Assembly: GCA_024277285.1 (NCBI GenBank)
Contig: JAJRVM010000181.1
Span: 1 to 18,617 of the forward strand
Source: Planctomycetota bacterium
Lineage (GTDB): Bacteria; Planctomycetota; Planctomycetia; Pirellulales; Pirellulaceae
Reading direction: 5' to 3'
Length of the DNA stretch: 18,617 nucleotides
Positions within the stretch are counted from its first letter, which is position 1, and the number at the start of each line of letters is the position of its first letter. The translations under genes and the position numbers were made by a program. The notes beneath the pieces are model-generated. The model was not told where the DNA came from. It did not search any database and worked only from the letters and a program-made list of their open reading frames with translations. Below, one piece after another: positions 8,024 through 14,633 of this stretch.

Positions 8024-9136
8024 TTACACACGCAAGAACACACGCTGGCGGTACAGGAACCACAACCACAGCCATTCGACCACCAGAACGCCCGCTGCCA
8101 GGATGACACTGCCGAAGTCGCCGCTCAAGCGTGCGGTCCCGCCCAGGAAAAACTCGGAGATTTGATGGAAGTCGACCCAGTAATGCATAAAGTAAATCGT
8201 GATGGCGTTCATGCCGATCACGATGAAGGCGAACGCCCATTTGCGATAGCCAAGTACGTCGATCACGGCGTAGAAAAGGGAGAGTAACAGCAGGCTCCAG
8301 CCAGCCGCAACGAGGACGAACGAGCTGGTCCAGATGTTCTTGATGATTGGGAATACGTGGCCCCAGGCCCAGCCCACGGCCAGGCAGACGACTCCCGCCG
8401 CCATCATCCCGAAGACCTTGTTCCAGGGTGATTGTTTCGATCGCAGCCACAAGCCCGTTTGAGCGCCAAGCAACGTCGTGACGATCGCCGGTAACGTTGA
8501 GATAATTCCCTCGTTGTCACCGAACCCATAGTACGGCTTCAGGATCTTGCCCGGCAGCCAAAGACGGTCGATATAGCCTGCGAGATTCCATTGGATACTG
8601 AAGACGTCGCCGGTTCTGCCGGGAACTGGAACCCAGGCCAGAAGTGCCCAGTAACCCAACAAGATGGCTCCGCATATGATCCACTGGGTGCGCGGGCGCG
8701 TGTGCAAATAGATTAGCGCCGCAGCACCATAGCAGATGCCGATTCGTTGCAGCACACCAGCCCAACGCATATTCGGCCAATCGAATTGCAAAAGGTCGTT
8801 GGCGATCAAACCCAATAAGACCAACAGAAACGTCCGGCGAATCAGACGCCAATGGACTTTAGTTGGTGTTTCACGGTATTTGTCCAGCGAGTAGGGGAGC
8901 ACGCAACCGACGAGGAATAAGAACAGTGGATAGATCAGGTCATAGAAGCGAAACCCCTCCCATGCCACATGTTCAAATTGTTCGCGCATGACAGCGCTCG
9001 CCGGTCCATTGCTCCAGTTGCAAATCGCCACCGCAAGCGCGTCGCCACCCACAATCCAAAACATGTCGAATCCACGCAACGCATCGATCGACACTACACG
9101 TTGCGTTACGGGTTGTTTCTCTCGCGCATCGTCCAT
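8024..9136 (-). CDS. Heparan-alpha-glucosaminide N-acetyltransferase-like membrane protein (COG4299/DUF5009 type)
   Basis: A 370-aa protein with about ten hydrophobic segments. Its N-terminal RVVSIDALRGFDMFWI is the hallmark of the HGSNAT/NagX-like acyltransferase family. It is followed by family-like FRFYDLIYPLFLFLVGCVLPYS and RWAGVLQRIGICYGAAALI. Human HGSNAT moves acetyl groups across the lysosomal membrane onto terminal glucosamine of heparan sulfate, and bacterial relatives probably modify amino sugars. The ATG at 9136 is preferred, with AGGG about 9 nt upstream, over a TTG 33 nt earlier. It stands alone on minus, about 350 nt from the genes on either side. Donor and acceptor cannot be read from sequence. 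Confidence 0.88.
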   Translation of the reverse strand: MDDAREKQPVTQRVVSIDALRGFDMFWIVGGDALAVAICNWSNGPASAVMREQFEHVAWEGFRFYDLIYPLFLFLVGCVLPYSLDKYRETPTKVHWRLIRRTFLLVLLGLIANDLLQFDWPNMRWAGVLQRIGICYGAAALIYLHTRPRTQWIICGAILLGYWALLAWVPVPGRTGDVFSIQWNLAGYIDRLWLPGKILKPYYGFGDNEGIISTLPAIVTTLLGAQTGLWLRSKQSPWNKVFGMMAAGVVCLAVGWAWGHVFPIIKNIWTSSFVLVAAGWSLLLLSLFYAVIDVLGYRKWAFAFIVIGMNAITIYFMHYWVDFHQISEFFLGGTARLSGDFGSVILAAGVLVVEWLWLWFLYRQRVFLRV

Positions 9137-9289
9137 ATGCTTCGCCCTTGTATATCTGCCAGTAACCAACTTCCCCGTAGTAGAGCAGACTTGGCGGAAT
9201 GGATCTACCGGTGTGATCCGTGCGACATGGCCGGTGTCTCGCGGTTCACGAGAATCCTGGACACGAACACGGCATCACAGGAACGGAAC

Positions 9290-9319
9290 CGCTAATCAAC
9301 GCGAATAGACGCTAATGAA
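9290..9319. repeat. Three 10-bp units, CGCTAAT-type
   Basis: CGCTAATCAA, CGCGAATAGA and CGCTAATGAA follow one another without gaps, giving one unit per helical turn. Similar runs with a repeated AACGC.AAT theme are familiar to me from intergenic DNA of other environmental bacteria, but I could not check that here. Confidence 0.6.
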
Positions 9320-9337
9320 AAACGCCCGCTGCCGGGC
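9318..9337 (-). terminator. Likely rho-independent terminator of the zinc-ribbon gene
   Basis: On the minus strand, GCCCG, loop GCAG and CGGGC are followed by G and five Ts (A-run at 9318-9322 on plus). It lies about 150 nt beyond the stop codon at 9484 and in the right direction for that gene. The stem is short but GC-only. Confidence 0.5.
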
Positions 9338-9483
9338 TTGCCTCGGTCGTGGGCACGATTGGTTGGCTACAGGCAGGAGACGAAGTTTCTTATCGGTGTG
9401 GACATTTGCTTTTTAATCAGCAAGTTGTTGAAGCTGGGCAGTCGTTCCTTGGTTGCCGGGCCTCGGCCCTGGAACGTTGCCTT

Positions 9484-11181
9484 CTATTGCTTGTTTTCTT
9501 TGCCAACGCTGCGCCATGGCGGTTGGTCGATACTGTTTTCGGTCTTTGGATTTGTTGCTGGCTCTCGGTTTGCTCGTTTGCCAGTCTTTGGTTTACCTGT
9601 GTCTTGTTTACCTATCTTCGGCTTGCGATCAGAGTGCGGATCGTCCGACGCGGTAGATTCTAGTGCCGACAGCCCACCAGCGCCATGTCCCTGCGAGTCC
9701 TTGCGTTGGCTGCGCGGTCGGGACGCGGAATTCCGATTGGGGACCTTGCCGCGGCGACGATCGGTCTTGCTCCTGTTGCGGTTCTTGAGATCGTTTGGCG
9801 AGACCTCTTCGAGTTGTGACAAACCTTGGGTGGTTGCTGGGCTGGTCCGGTGGCGTGATGGTCTCACTTGCTTGTCGCGATCGTCGCGAGGCGGTCCCGC
9901 GTAGGGCGTGCGTGGTGTGGCCTTTGGTGTCGCTTTTTCTGTGGGTTCGAATTCGGCTTGAGTCGCATCGGCGTTGGGGGCACGCCACTGGGTGCCAAAC
10001 CCCGTCACCGGGTTGCTCGGAGCATGTGGGGCCGGTGCGTTTGTCACGGGAGCATTGAGGGTTGGTACTCTCGGGGTTGGGGCCGGAAAGAAGGCGAGCA
10101 AGTCGTCGCGCTCGACGCGCGAAAAGTCGCCTCCTTGGTCGCTCCGTTCGGGCACCACTCCGACCATGACGGTGCTGTAGAGTATTACGCCACGCATGCC
10201 GACCGCCAATCGCGTCTTCGGCTCGAGCCTTCCAATGGCCAGCTGCTGAGCCAAGTGCCAGGCGTGTGTTTCCAGTGATTCTTTTGCGTCGTCAGTGAAA
10301 TGGCGGTACGAAGGGACATGGACCAGAAACACGCACGATCGATCGTGCAACTCACAATGCACGACGAATTGGCCCTTCGTGAGCGATATGCGATGCTTCT
10401 TGTCTTTGGTAAAGAACTCATCACGCATCGCTTTCAACGCTTTGGAGTAGTCAGCCGCCAATGCACGTGCCTCTGGTGTGTTGCCGGAAACGGAACCATG
10501 CTCGTCATTCGCCATGATTTGCATTTCCGCAGCATGAAGACGGTCGCTCGAATTCCCGCCAGGCTGCGAGGCGTCTTGAGCAGCACGCTGCTCAGCTCGT
10601 TGCCAGCCGTTCATCAATGAAGGTATGAAAAGCGCCAGGCTTGCCAGTGACACGACGAAAAACAGATAACCGAAAACCAATCCAGTCTGTGCCATGCCAC
10701 GACCGCTCAGCGGCGCCGGCGACTTTCTGATCCGCATCAATGCCAAGTGTCCGGTGACGATTGCGGCGAGCGAAGACACGAGCGAAAGGTCGCACATGCA
10801 CAAAAAGACTGGCGAGAAGATACCGAACAGCAAGCTGGTAAGCGCGAGAGGCGTGGTCGTCGAAGGCGTGGTCGTCGGGAGATTGCCGCTGCCAGTTTGC
10901 CCAACAACTGGCGGCACAGCTGATGTACCAACGGCTGGATTGCCGGCCAGCGATTGAACCGCCGGCTGCTCGGTCGCGCCAGCGGGAGTGAAACGCGAAT
11001 AACACCCCTGGCACTCGACCTGTTCGCCGAGGCGCCCCAGTGGTATGACCGGCAGGAAGTAGAGTGTGAACCATCGACTCAGCGCGACCTGCCGATAGTT
11101 TTGCGGCGTTTGGCAACGCGGACAGGCAAATGCGCCTTCCGCTACGGTCGATTCTTTCGTCGTCGTGCCAAAAATAATCAT
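9484..11181 (-). CDS. Zinc-ribbon, DUF4190-like membrane protein with a basic tail
   Basis: A 565-aa protein. An N-terminal ribbon has CPRC (about 19-22) and CQGC (about 57-60), with hydrophobic LSRWFTLYFLPVIPLG between, a pattern of zinc-ribbon/DUF4190 membrane proteins. Two membrane segments follow: LTSLLFGIFSPVFLCMCDLS..., then TGLVFGYLFFVVSLASLALF. Residues about 215-360 form a soluble domain I do not recognise. The last 200 residues are Pro-, Lys- and Arg-rich low complexity (for example KPKIGKQDTGKPKTGKRA). The ATG at 11181 has only a weak ribosome site (GGCGGA). Single gene, with a terminator-like hairpin downstream. Function unknown. Confidence 0.8.
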   Translation of the reverse strand: MIIFGTTTKESTVAEGAFACPRCQTPQNYRQVALSRWFTLYFLPVIPLGRLGEQVECQGCYSRFTPAGATEQPAVQSLAGNPAVGTSAVPPVVGQTGSGNLPTTTPSTTTPLALTSLLFGIFSPVFLCMCDLSLVSSLAAIVTGHLALMRIRKSPAPLSGRGMAQTGLVFGYLFFVVSLASLALFIPSLMNGWQRAEQRAAQDASQPGGNSSDRLHAAEMQIMANDEHGSVSGNTPEARALAADYSKALKAMRDEFFTKDKKHRISLTKGQFVVHCELHDRSCVFLVHVPSYRHFTDDAKESLETHAWHLAQQLAIGRLEPKTRLAVGMRGVILYSTVMVGVVPERSDQGGDFSRVERDDLLAFFPAPTPRVPTLNAPVTNAPAPHAPSNPVTGFGTQWRAPNADATQAEFEPTEKATPKATPRTPYAGPPRDDRDKQVRPSRHRTSPATTQGLSQLEEVSPNDLKNRNRSKTDRRRGKVPNRNSASRPRSQRKDSQGHGAGGLSALESTASDDPHSDRKPKIGKQDTGKPKTGKRANREPATNPKTENSIDQPPWRSVGKENKQ

Positions 11182-11217
11182 CTAAGTATCCGCCGTCCAA
11201 CGCACTCGCAGGCTTCC

Positions 11218-11234
11218 GCTGGGCTTGTCCCAGC
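11218..11234 (-). repeat. Hairpin repeat with GGGACAAGCCC core, copy A
   Basis: Read on minus: GCTGGG, loop ACAAG, CCCAGC, a perfect 6-bp stem just upstream of the zinc-ribbon gene. The same core recurs at 18176-18192 on plus with a changed but still paired outer stem. Confidence 0.6.
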
Positions 11235-11377
11235 CGGAGCCACAATTGACCAGCTACCAGAACTAATGCCATTCAGTTCGGGTATTGTTCCTAATCGAGC
11301 GGCCCAAGTCAAACTGCGCCGGGAAACCCGAGCAGACCGAGCTAAGTCGTTGCTGGACTCTCGTTTGAACTACGGTC

Positions 11378-12148
11378 TCACTGCCGCAAATGGCGAATGA
11401 AAAAATCTCTTTGGCGCCGTGTGCCGTAGCGGCCGCTGCCTGAGCCATGACCCCCGCCCGGAATGACGATCAGCTCGAAGTCTTTATCGGCTTTGACTAA
11501 CGCGTTGACGACCTGCATGGTCGAGGCCGGATCGACGTTGCGATCTAGTTCTCCGACCAGCAGCATCAAATGGCCTTGCATGCGCTTTGCTTGCTCGACA
11601 TTAGACGACTCAATGTAGTGTGGTCCGACGGGCCAGCCCATCCACTGCTCGTTCCACCAGATTTTGTCCATGCGGTTATCGTGGCAGCCGCAATCGGCCG
11701 CTGCCGCTTTGTAAAAATCACCGTGATCGATCAACGCACGCATGGCACTCTGCCCGCCGGCCGAGCCACCGTAGATCCCAACTCGCGTGATGTCCATCCA
11801 GGGTCGCGTAGCGGCAGCGGCTTTGAGCCATGCAATACGATCGGGGAACCCCGCGTCTCCCAGGTTCTTCCAGCAAACGTCATGGAACTTCTTCGAACGG
11901 TTGGAAGTGCCCATGCCGTCGATCTGTACCAAGATGAACCCCAGCTCCGCCAATGCTTGAGGGCCGTGATACGAGGCAAAGCGTTTGGGAACAAACGACC
12001 CATGCGGGCCAGCGTAGATCTGTTCGATGATCGGATACTTCTTTGCTGGATCGAATGAGGTGACCCGCCCCGTTACCGGGAATCCCGGCGTAGCGTGGCT
12101 GCAATTGTCCCGAGAATGTGCGACGATAGTGCCAAGTGATGTGCCCAC
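11378..12148 (-). pseudogene. Truncated S9-family (dipeptidyl-peptidase IV-like) peptidase, catalytic domain only
   Basis: The reading frame encodes 256 aa if read from the GTG at 12148. From residue 32 ([19 protein letters not shown]) it follows the alpha/beta-hydrolase domain of S9 prolyl oligopeptidases to the normal C-terminus. The catalytic set appears intact: Ser129 in GGSAGG, Asp202 in GELDRNV, and His in PGGGHG near the end. Family members are usually about 600-800 aa with an N-terminal beta-propeller and a signal peptide; both are absent. The first 31 residues look like read-through of intergenic DNA, including a palindrome at 12076-12088. No strong ribosome site is seen. I call it a 5'-deleted remnant, though a short expressed hydrolase cannot be excluded. 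Confidence 0.75.
12076..12101. repeat. Palindrome plus AGCGTGGCTG at the S9 truncation point
   Basis: CCGGGA, A, TCCCGG (12076-12088) is followed by CGT and AGCGTGGCTG (12092-12101). The layout, a GGGA..TCCC palindrome followed by a GTAGC/CTACG-like tail, resembles the hairpins at 13863 and 14032. It lies where homology to S9 peptidases ends. Confidence 0.55.
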
Positions 12149-12237
12149 CGAGGCACGTTCCGTTGCCTGGCGGTAGAATGAGCGTGGCTGGGCACCATCA
12201 TGATCGACCGATAACGACCTACGTGCTGGAGAATCCC

Positions 12238-13650
12238 ATGCGTAAAACGACGAACCGAATTATTCATCGACGCTCGTTCCTCGGCACGGTTGCTGGTGGT
12301 GCCGTGGCGATGTTGGCCTCGTCAGGGCTCGGTAGCCTGGCGGTTCGAAATAAAGAGGGACTTGAGGCGGGCGAGGCGACCGTCGATACGACGCCGCCTC
12401 TGGGAATCGAAATGGCCGGTTTTCATCGTCCATTGGGCAAGGAACGACGGATTGTCGGGATTCGTCAAGCGCCGGCGGCACGGGCGTTGGTGTTGCGATC
12501 TGGCAACGTGCAAGCCGCGATCGTGTCGTTGGATATCTGCGGTGTATCGCAAGCAATGACGGCGCGCGTCCAACAACGCGTTGCCAAGCAGCTGGGCATC
12601 CCTGCCGCGCATGTTCGCATCTGCGCGACACACACCCACTCGATGCCGACGCTGCGGTACCTTCGCCAATGGGGTGCTATCTCGCCAGAGTATCGGGCGA
12701 CGGTCGAAACCAAGGTTGTGCGCGCTGTGAAATTGGCCCAGGCGGATCTGGCGCCGGCCGAGCTTCACGTGGGAAAGAGCCAGGCTCCAGGGGCAAGCAA
12801 CAATCGAACCGTGAAGACGTGGAAAACGGAAGCCGACTTCAATAAAGACTCGACCGATGCCCAACGCTGGCTTGATACGATGGTCCATGTGTTGCATTTC
12901 GAGCGAACGGCATCAAAGCCAAGCATACTCTGGTACCACTTTTCGGCTCACCCCGTCTGCTACCACGACGACCAGGCGGGGCCCGATTGGCCCGGAATGG
13001 TCGATCAGCTCGTCCGCCAGCGGTGCAAGCTGACTCCATCCTTCCTGCAGGGCCACAGCGGTGATGTGAACGCCGGCGGTGCGGAGCATTGGATTCGTGC
13101 GGTGGAGGCCACGGCCGAGCCCGTTGCCGCTGCGATCGAACGCGCGCTGAATGGGGCCAAGACGGTTCGTGTCGATTGCGTGCGAATGAAGACTGCACCG
13201 ACCCCGCTGCCGCTGGACATGGAGCGATTCGCCAAGTGGATGGCGGCGTATCGCGAGGATGCTTCGAAGTGCAACACCGGCCCTTGGGTCGATGCCCGTT
13301 TTGCGAAGGAATGGTTTCAAAGTGCGGTCAAGTGGGACAATCACGAAACGCAGACGCCCGTGCCGGTGACCGCCATGCAGCTTGGCGAATTGGCGATGGT
13401 ATTTCATCCGGCCGAGCTATACAGTTGCTACGGGCTGATGATCCAACGCGACTCGCCCTTGGACAACACACTGGTCATGGGATATGCCGACGATCTGATC
13501 GGGTATCTGCCCGACCCGACTGCCTATCAGGCGGGTGAGTATTCGGCGATCACGGTTCCCAAGATCATCGACCTGCCACCGTTCACGCCGACAGCGGGAC
13601 GCGCGCTAACCACGGCGGCGGTAGCCATGTTGAAGCAAGTTGTTGGGTAG
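12238..13650 (+). CDS. Tat-exported neutral-ceramidase-like protein
   Basis: A 470-aa protein. The ATG at 12238 has GGAG about 8 nt upstream and opens a twin-arginine signal ([18 protein letters not shown], Arg11-Arg12), implying folded export. The neutral/alkaline ceramidase pattern is visible: ATHTHS (130-135), FSAHPV (His238), GHSGDVN (272-278), PAELYSCYG (Glu393) and [12 protein letters not shown] (Tyr423). By analogy to Pseudomonas ceramidase, the His, Glu and Tyr residues would form the zinc site. In that enzyme the GDVS Ser is the nucleophile; here the position is Asn278, so amide hydrolysis by the known route is doubtful. Many planctomycete proteins carry this annotation without proof. 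Divergent from the S9 remnant; no operon partner. Confidence 0.85.
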   Translation: MRKTTNRIIHRRSFLGTVAGGAVAMLASSGLGSLAVRNKEGLEAGEATVDTTPPLGIEMAGFHRPLGKERRIVGIRQAPAARALVLRSGNVQAAIVSLDICGVSQAMTARVQQRVAKQLGIPAAHVRICATHTHSMPTLRYLRQWGAISPEYRATVETKVVRAVKLAQADLAPAELHVGKSQAPGASNNRTVKTWKTEADFNKDSTDAQRWLDTMVHVLHFERTASKPSILWYHFSAHPVCYHDDQAGPDWPGMVDQLVRQRCKLTPSFLQGHSGDVNAGGAEHWIRAVEATAEPVAAAIERALNGAKTVRVDCVRMKTAPTPLPLDMERFAKWMAAYREDASKCNTGPWVDARFAKEWFQSAVKWDNHETQTPVPVTAMQLGELAMVFHPAELYSCYGLMIQRDSPLDNTLVMGYADDLIGYLPDPTAYQAGEYSAITVPKIIDLPPFTPTAGRALTTAAVAMLKQVVG

Positions 13651-13862
13651 CGTGGCTGGAGTGTCCGATCCGGGCGAGAGAAGCAGCTTGACCAGAATGT
13701 GAACTCGGAACGTCGCGTGTGAATCGAGACATGATCTCCATCTTGCCATTGAGCTGTTGGCTGCGCTGCATCTGTTCATAACGGGTCAGCAATAGACCGT
13801 CTTGAGAAAACGTACCCCTGTCCATGCTCGGGAAACGGCACGGAGTGCCGTACCACTCTGCG

Positions 13863-13879
13863 TCGGGAAAGATTCCCGA
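13863..13879. repeat. REP-like hairpin, copy 1
   Basis: TCGGGAA, loop AGA, TTCCCGA, followed by GCTACGT. It pairs with copy 2 at 14032-14052, which keeps the loop and the tail but swaps one C-G pair for T-A. Confidence 0.7.
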
Positions 13880-13889
13880 GCTACGTGTA

Positions 13890-13910
13890 GCCGGGGATTC
13901 CATCCCCGGC
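13890..13910. repeat. Hairpin with GGGGATTCCATCCC core
   Basis: A perfect 9-bp stem, GCCGGGGAT against ATCCCCGGC, with loop TCC. The 14-nt core GGGGATTCCATCCC recurs on the minus strand at 17464-17477 just after the sulfatase gene, where the outer stem is lost. Confidence 0.7.
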
Positions 13911-14031
13911 ATGGAAAGCGTTCTGTCGGCAAGAATCCCGCTATCGCCAAAACGCCAAAACAAGCGTATTCCGCCACGCCGGCTTAATCGACCGGCAATA
14001 GAAATCTACATCGAGGGGCAACGTCGTCCAC

Positions 14032-14052
14032 GCTTGGGAAAGATTCCCAAGC
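14032..14052. repeat. REP-like hairpin, copy 2
   Basis: GCTTGGGAA, loop AGA, TTCCCAAGC: nine pairs, followed by TACGT. Compared with copy 1 the two differences fall on paired positions, so the stem is kept. Confidence 0.7.
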
Positions 14053-14106
14053 TACGTTGCGTACCACTGAGTAGCGGATCCGGGGGTCGCACCCGGCAGG
14101 CAAGGC

Positions 14107-14181
14107 TTATGAGACCTCGCTGAGCACTGGCCCATCCGCATTAGCGATGGTGAGTGTTTCACTTGTCATCACGTTCACCAT
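14107..14181 (-). CDS. Possible 24-codon small ORF after tRNA-Asp
   Basis: ATG at 14181 is preceded by GGAAG with 6 nt spacing, and the frame ends with TAA at 14107. It would encode MVNVMTSETLTIANADGPVL plus four residues. It begins 12 nt after the tRNA-Asp 3' end. A 9-bp inverted repeat, CGATGGTGA (14145-14153) with TCACCATCG (14175-14183), covers its first half. It may be chance; I recognise no family. Confidence 0.2.
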   Translation of the reverse strand: MVNVMTSETLTIANADGPVLSEVS

Positions 14182-14193
14182 CGAATCTTCCAG

Positions 14194-14268
14194 CGCCCTC
14201 GACGGGATTTGAACCCGCGGCCTCCACCTTGACAGGGTGGCGAGCACTCCGGACTGCTCTACGAGGAC
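14194..14268 (-). tRNA. tRNA-Asp (anticodon GTC)
   Basis: Full cloverleaf of 75 nt. The acceptor is GTCCTCG with CGAGGGC (one G-U). D-arm is GAGC/GCTC with a 10-nt loop containing GG. The anticodon stem CCACC/GGTGG encloses CTGTCAA. Variable loop is 5 nt, and the T-arm GCGGG/CCCGT encloses TTCAAAT. Discriminator is G, as AspRS prefers. Position 38 is A rather than the C seen in E. coli tRNA-Asp. CCA is not encoded. Last of four tRNAs on this strand. Confidence 0.92.
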
Positions 14269-14282
14269 GTCGCAATGGTAAG

Positions 14283-14356
14283 TACCCAGAGCAGGAGTCG
14301 AACCCGCAAACACCCGGTTCTAAGCCGAGTCGCTCTGCCAGTTGGCGTATCTGGGC
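14283..14356 (-). tRNA. tRNA with anticodon TAG (Leu, CUA codon) but a short variable loop
   Basis: 74 nt. The acceptor is GCCCAGA/TCTGGGT (one G-U), and the D-arm has three pairs, CGC/GCG, around an AACTGGCAGA-containing loop. The anticodon stem CTCGG/CCGGG (one U-G) encloses CTTAGAA. The variable loop is only TGTTT, and the T-arm GCGGG/CCTGC encloses TTCGACT. Discriminator A; no CCA encoded. The anticodon assigns Leu. Bacterial tRNA-Leu normally carries a long extra arm, which is missing here, so its charging identity is uncertain. Confidence 0.88.
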
Positions 14357-14384
14357 GTCTGTTTTTCTGTGTCTGTTTTTCTGT
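14357..14384. repeat. 14-bp tandem repeat between two tRNAs
   Basis: GTCTGTTTTTCTGT occurs twice with no gap (14357-14370 and 14371-14384) in the 38-nt spacer between tRNA-Ile and the TAG tRNA. On the minus strand, the transcribed one, it reads as A-rich sequence. Confidence 0.9.
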
Positions 14385-14394
14385 GGGAAGTCAG

Positions 14395-14465
14395 TTCCGG
14401 GGGTAGGAATCGAACCAACCTCCAGCGACTTATCAGATCGCCATGCTGACCGTTACAACACCGGA
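14395..14465 (-). tRNA. tRNA-Ile-like (anticodon GAT), with stem mismatches
   Basis: 71 nt. Anticodon stem GCGAT/GTCGC encloses CTGATAA. The acceptor TCCGGTG/CCCCGGA has one mismatch (sixth pair). The T-stem GTTGG/CCTAC has one T-T mismatch around TTCGATT. The D-arm is short and poorly paired (17 nt between acceptor and anticodon stem). Discriminator A; no CCA encoded. It is not linked to rRNA genes, where tRNA-Ile(GAT) usually sits. It may be a decaying or divergent accessory tRNA. Confidence 0.8.
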
Positions 14466-14472
14466 CTGTCAG

Positions 14473-14544
14473 TGCTCCGTAGGGGAGTTGAACCCCTGCC
14501 TGCGGATTGAAAGCCCGCGATCCTAACCACTAGAAGAACGGAGC
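14473..14544 (-). tRNA. tRNA-Glu (anticodon TTC)
   Basis: 72 nt with perfect acceptor GCTCCGT/ACGGAGC, a TTCTAGTGGTTAGGAT D-arm typical of tRNA-Glu, an anticodon stem GCGGG/TCCGC around CTTTCAA, and a perfect T-arm AGGGG/CCCCT. The 4-nt variable loop matches the absence of base 47 that GluRS favours, and the T11-A24 pair is present. Discriminator A; no CCA encoded. First of the four tRNAs in transcription order. Confidence 0.93.
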
Positions 14545-14633
14545 ATGAGCGTCACATGCGCGCACACTCAACGCACGCCTTGAGGTGGTCTTGTCAAATC
14601 CTGTCTTGTCACAACAATGAAAAAACCCGCTGT

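Larger units (their letters stand above)
9137..9483. other. Spacer between the acyltransferase and zinc-ribbon genes
   Basis: No gene is supported here. It contains a three-unit 10-bp periodic repeat (9290-9319) and a terminator-like hairpin for the minus strand (9318-9337). The rest shows nothing I can name. Confidence 0.5.
13651..14193. repeat. Hairpin-rich spacer between the ceramidase-like gene and the tRNAs
   Basis: No gene is supported except a possible 24-codon frame at 14107-14181. The stretch is dense in palindromes: ACGGCAC/GTGCCGT (13835-13851), TCGGGAA/TTCCCGA (13863-13879), GCCGGGGAT/ATCCCCGGC (13890-13910) and GCTTGGGAA/TTCCCAAGC (14032-14052), plus a weaker CCGGG/CCCGG stem (14080-14096). 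The first 10-mer AGCGTGGCTG (13649-13658) overlaps the ceramidase-like stop codon. A frame of 126 codons on minus (13583-13963) runs through these repeats and is unlikely to be a gene. Confidence 0.7.

Noticed and set aside
7827..8450. Open frame of 207 codons on minus overlapping the acyltransferase
   Set aside because: It is a shadow in another phase of a clear membrane-protein gene and has no family-like motifs.
13583..13963. Open frame of 126 codons on minus after the ceramidase-like gene, considered as the missing S9 peptidase N-terminus
   Set aside because: It reads through palindromic repeats and shows no beta-propeller texture or signal peptide.
14107..14313. Open frame of 68 codons on minus across tRNA-Asp
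   Set aside because: Most of it is tRNA sequence; only the last 24 codons, from an internal ATG with its own ribosome site, are kept as a weak candidate.
14154..14510. Open frame of 118 codons on plus across the tRNAs (contains GFEPAAS and VGIEPT)
   Set aside because: These peptides are the well-known false translation of tRNA T-arms read from the opposite strand; the tRNA cloverleafs explain the sequence.
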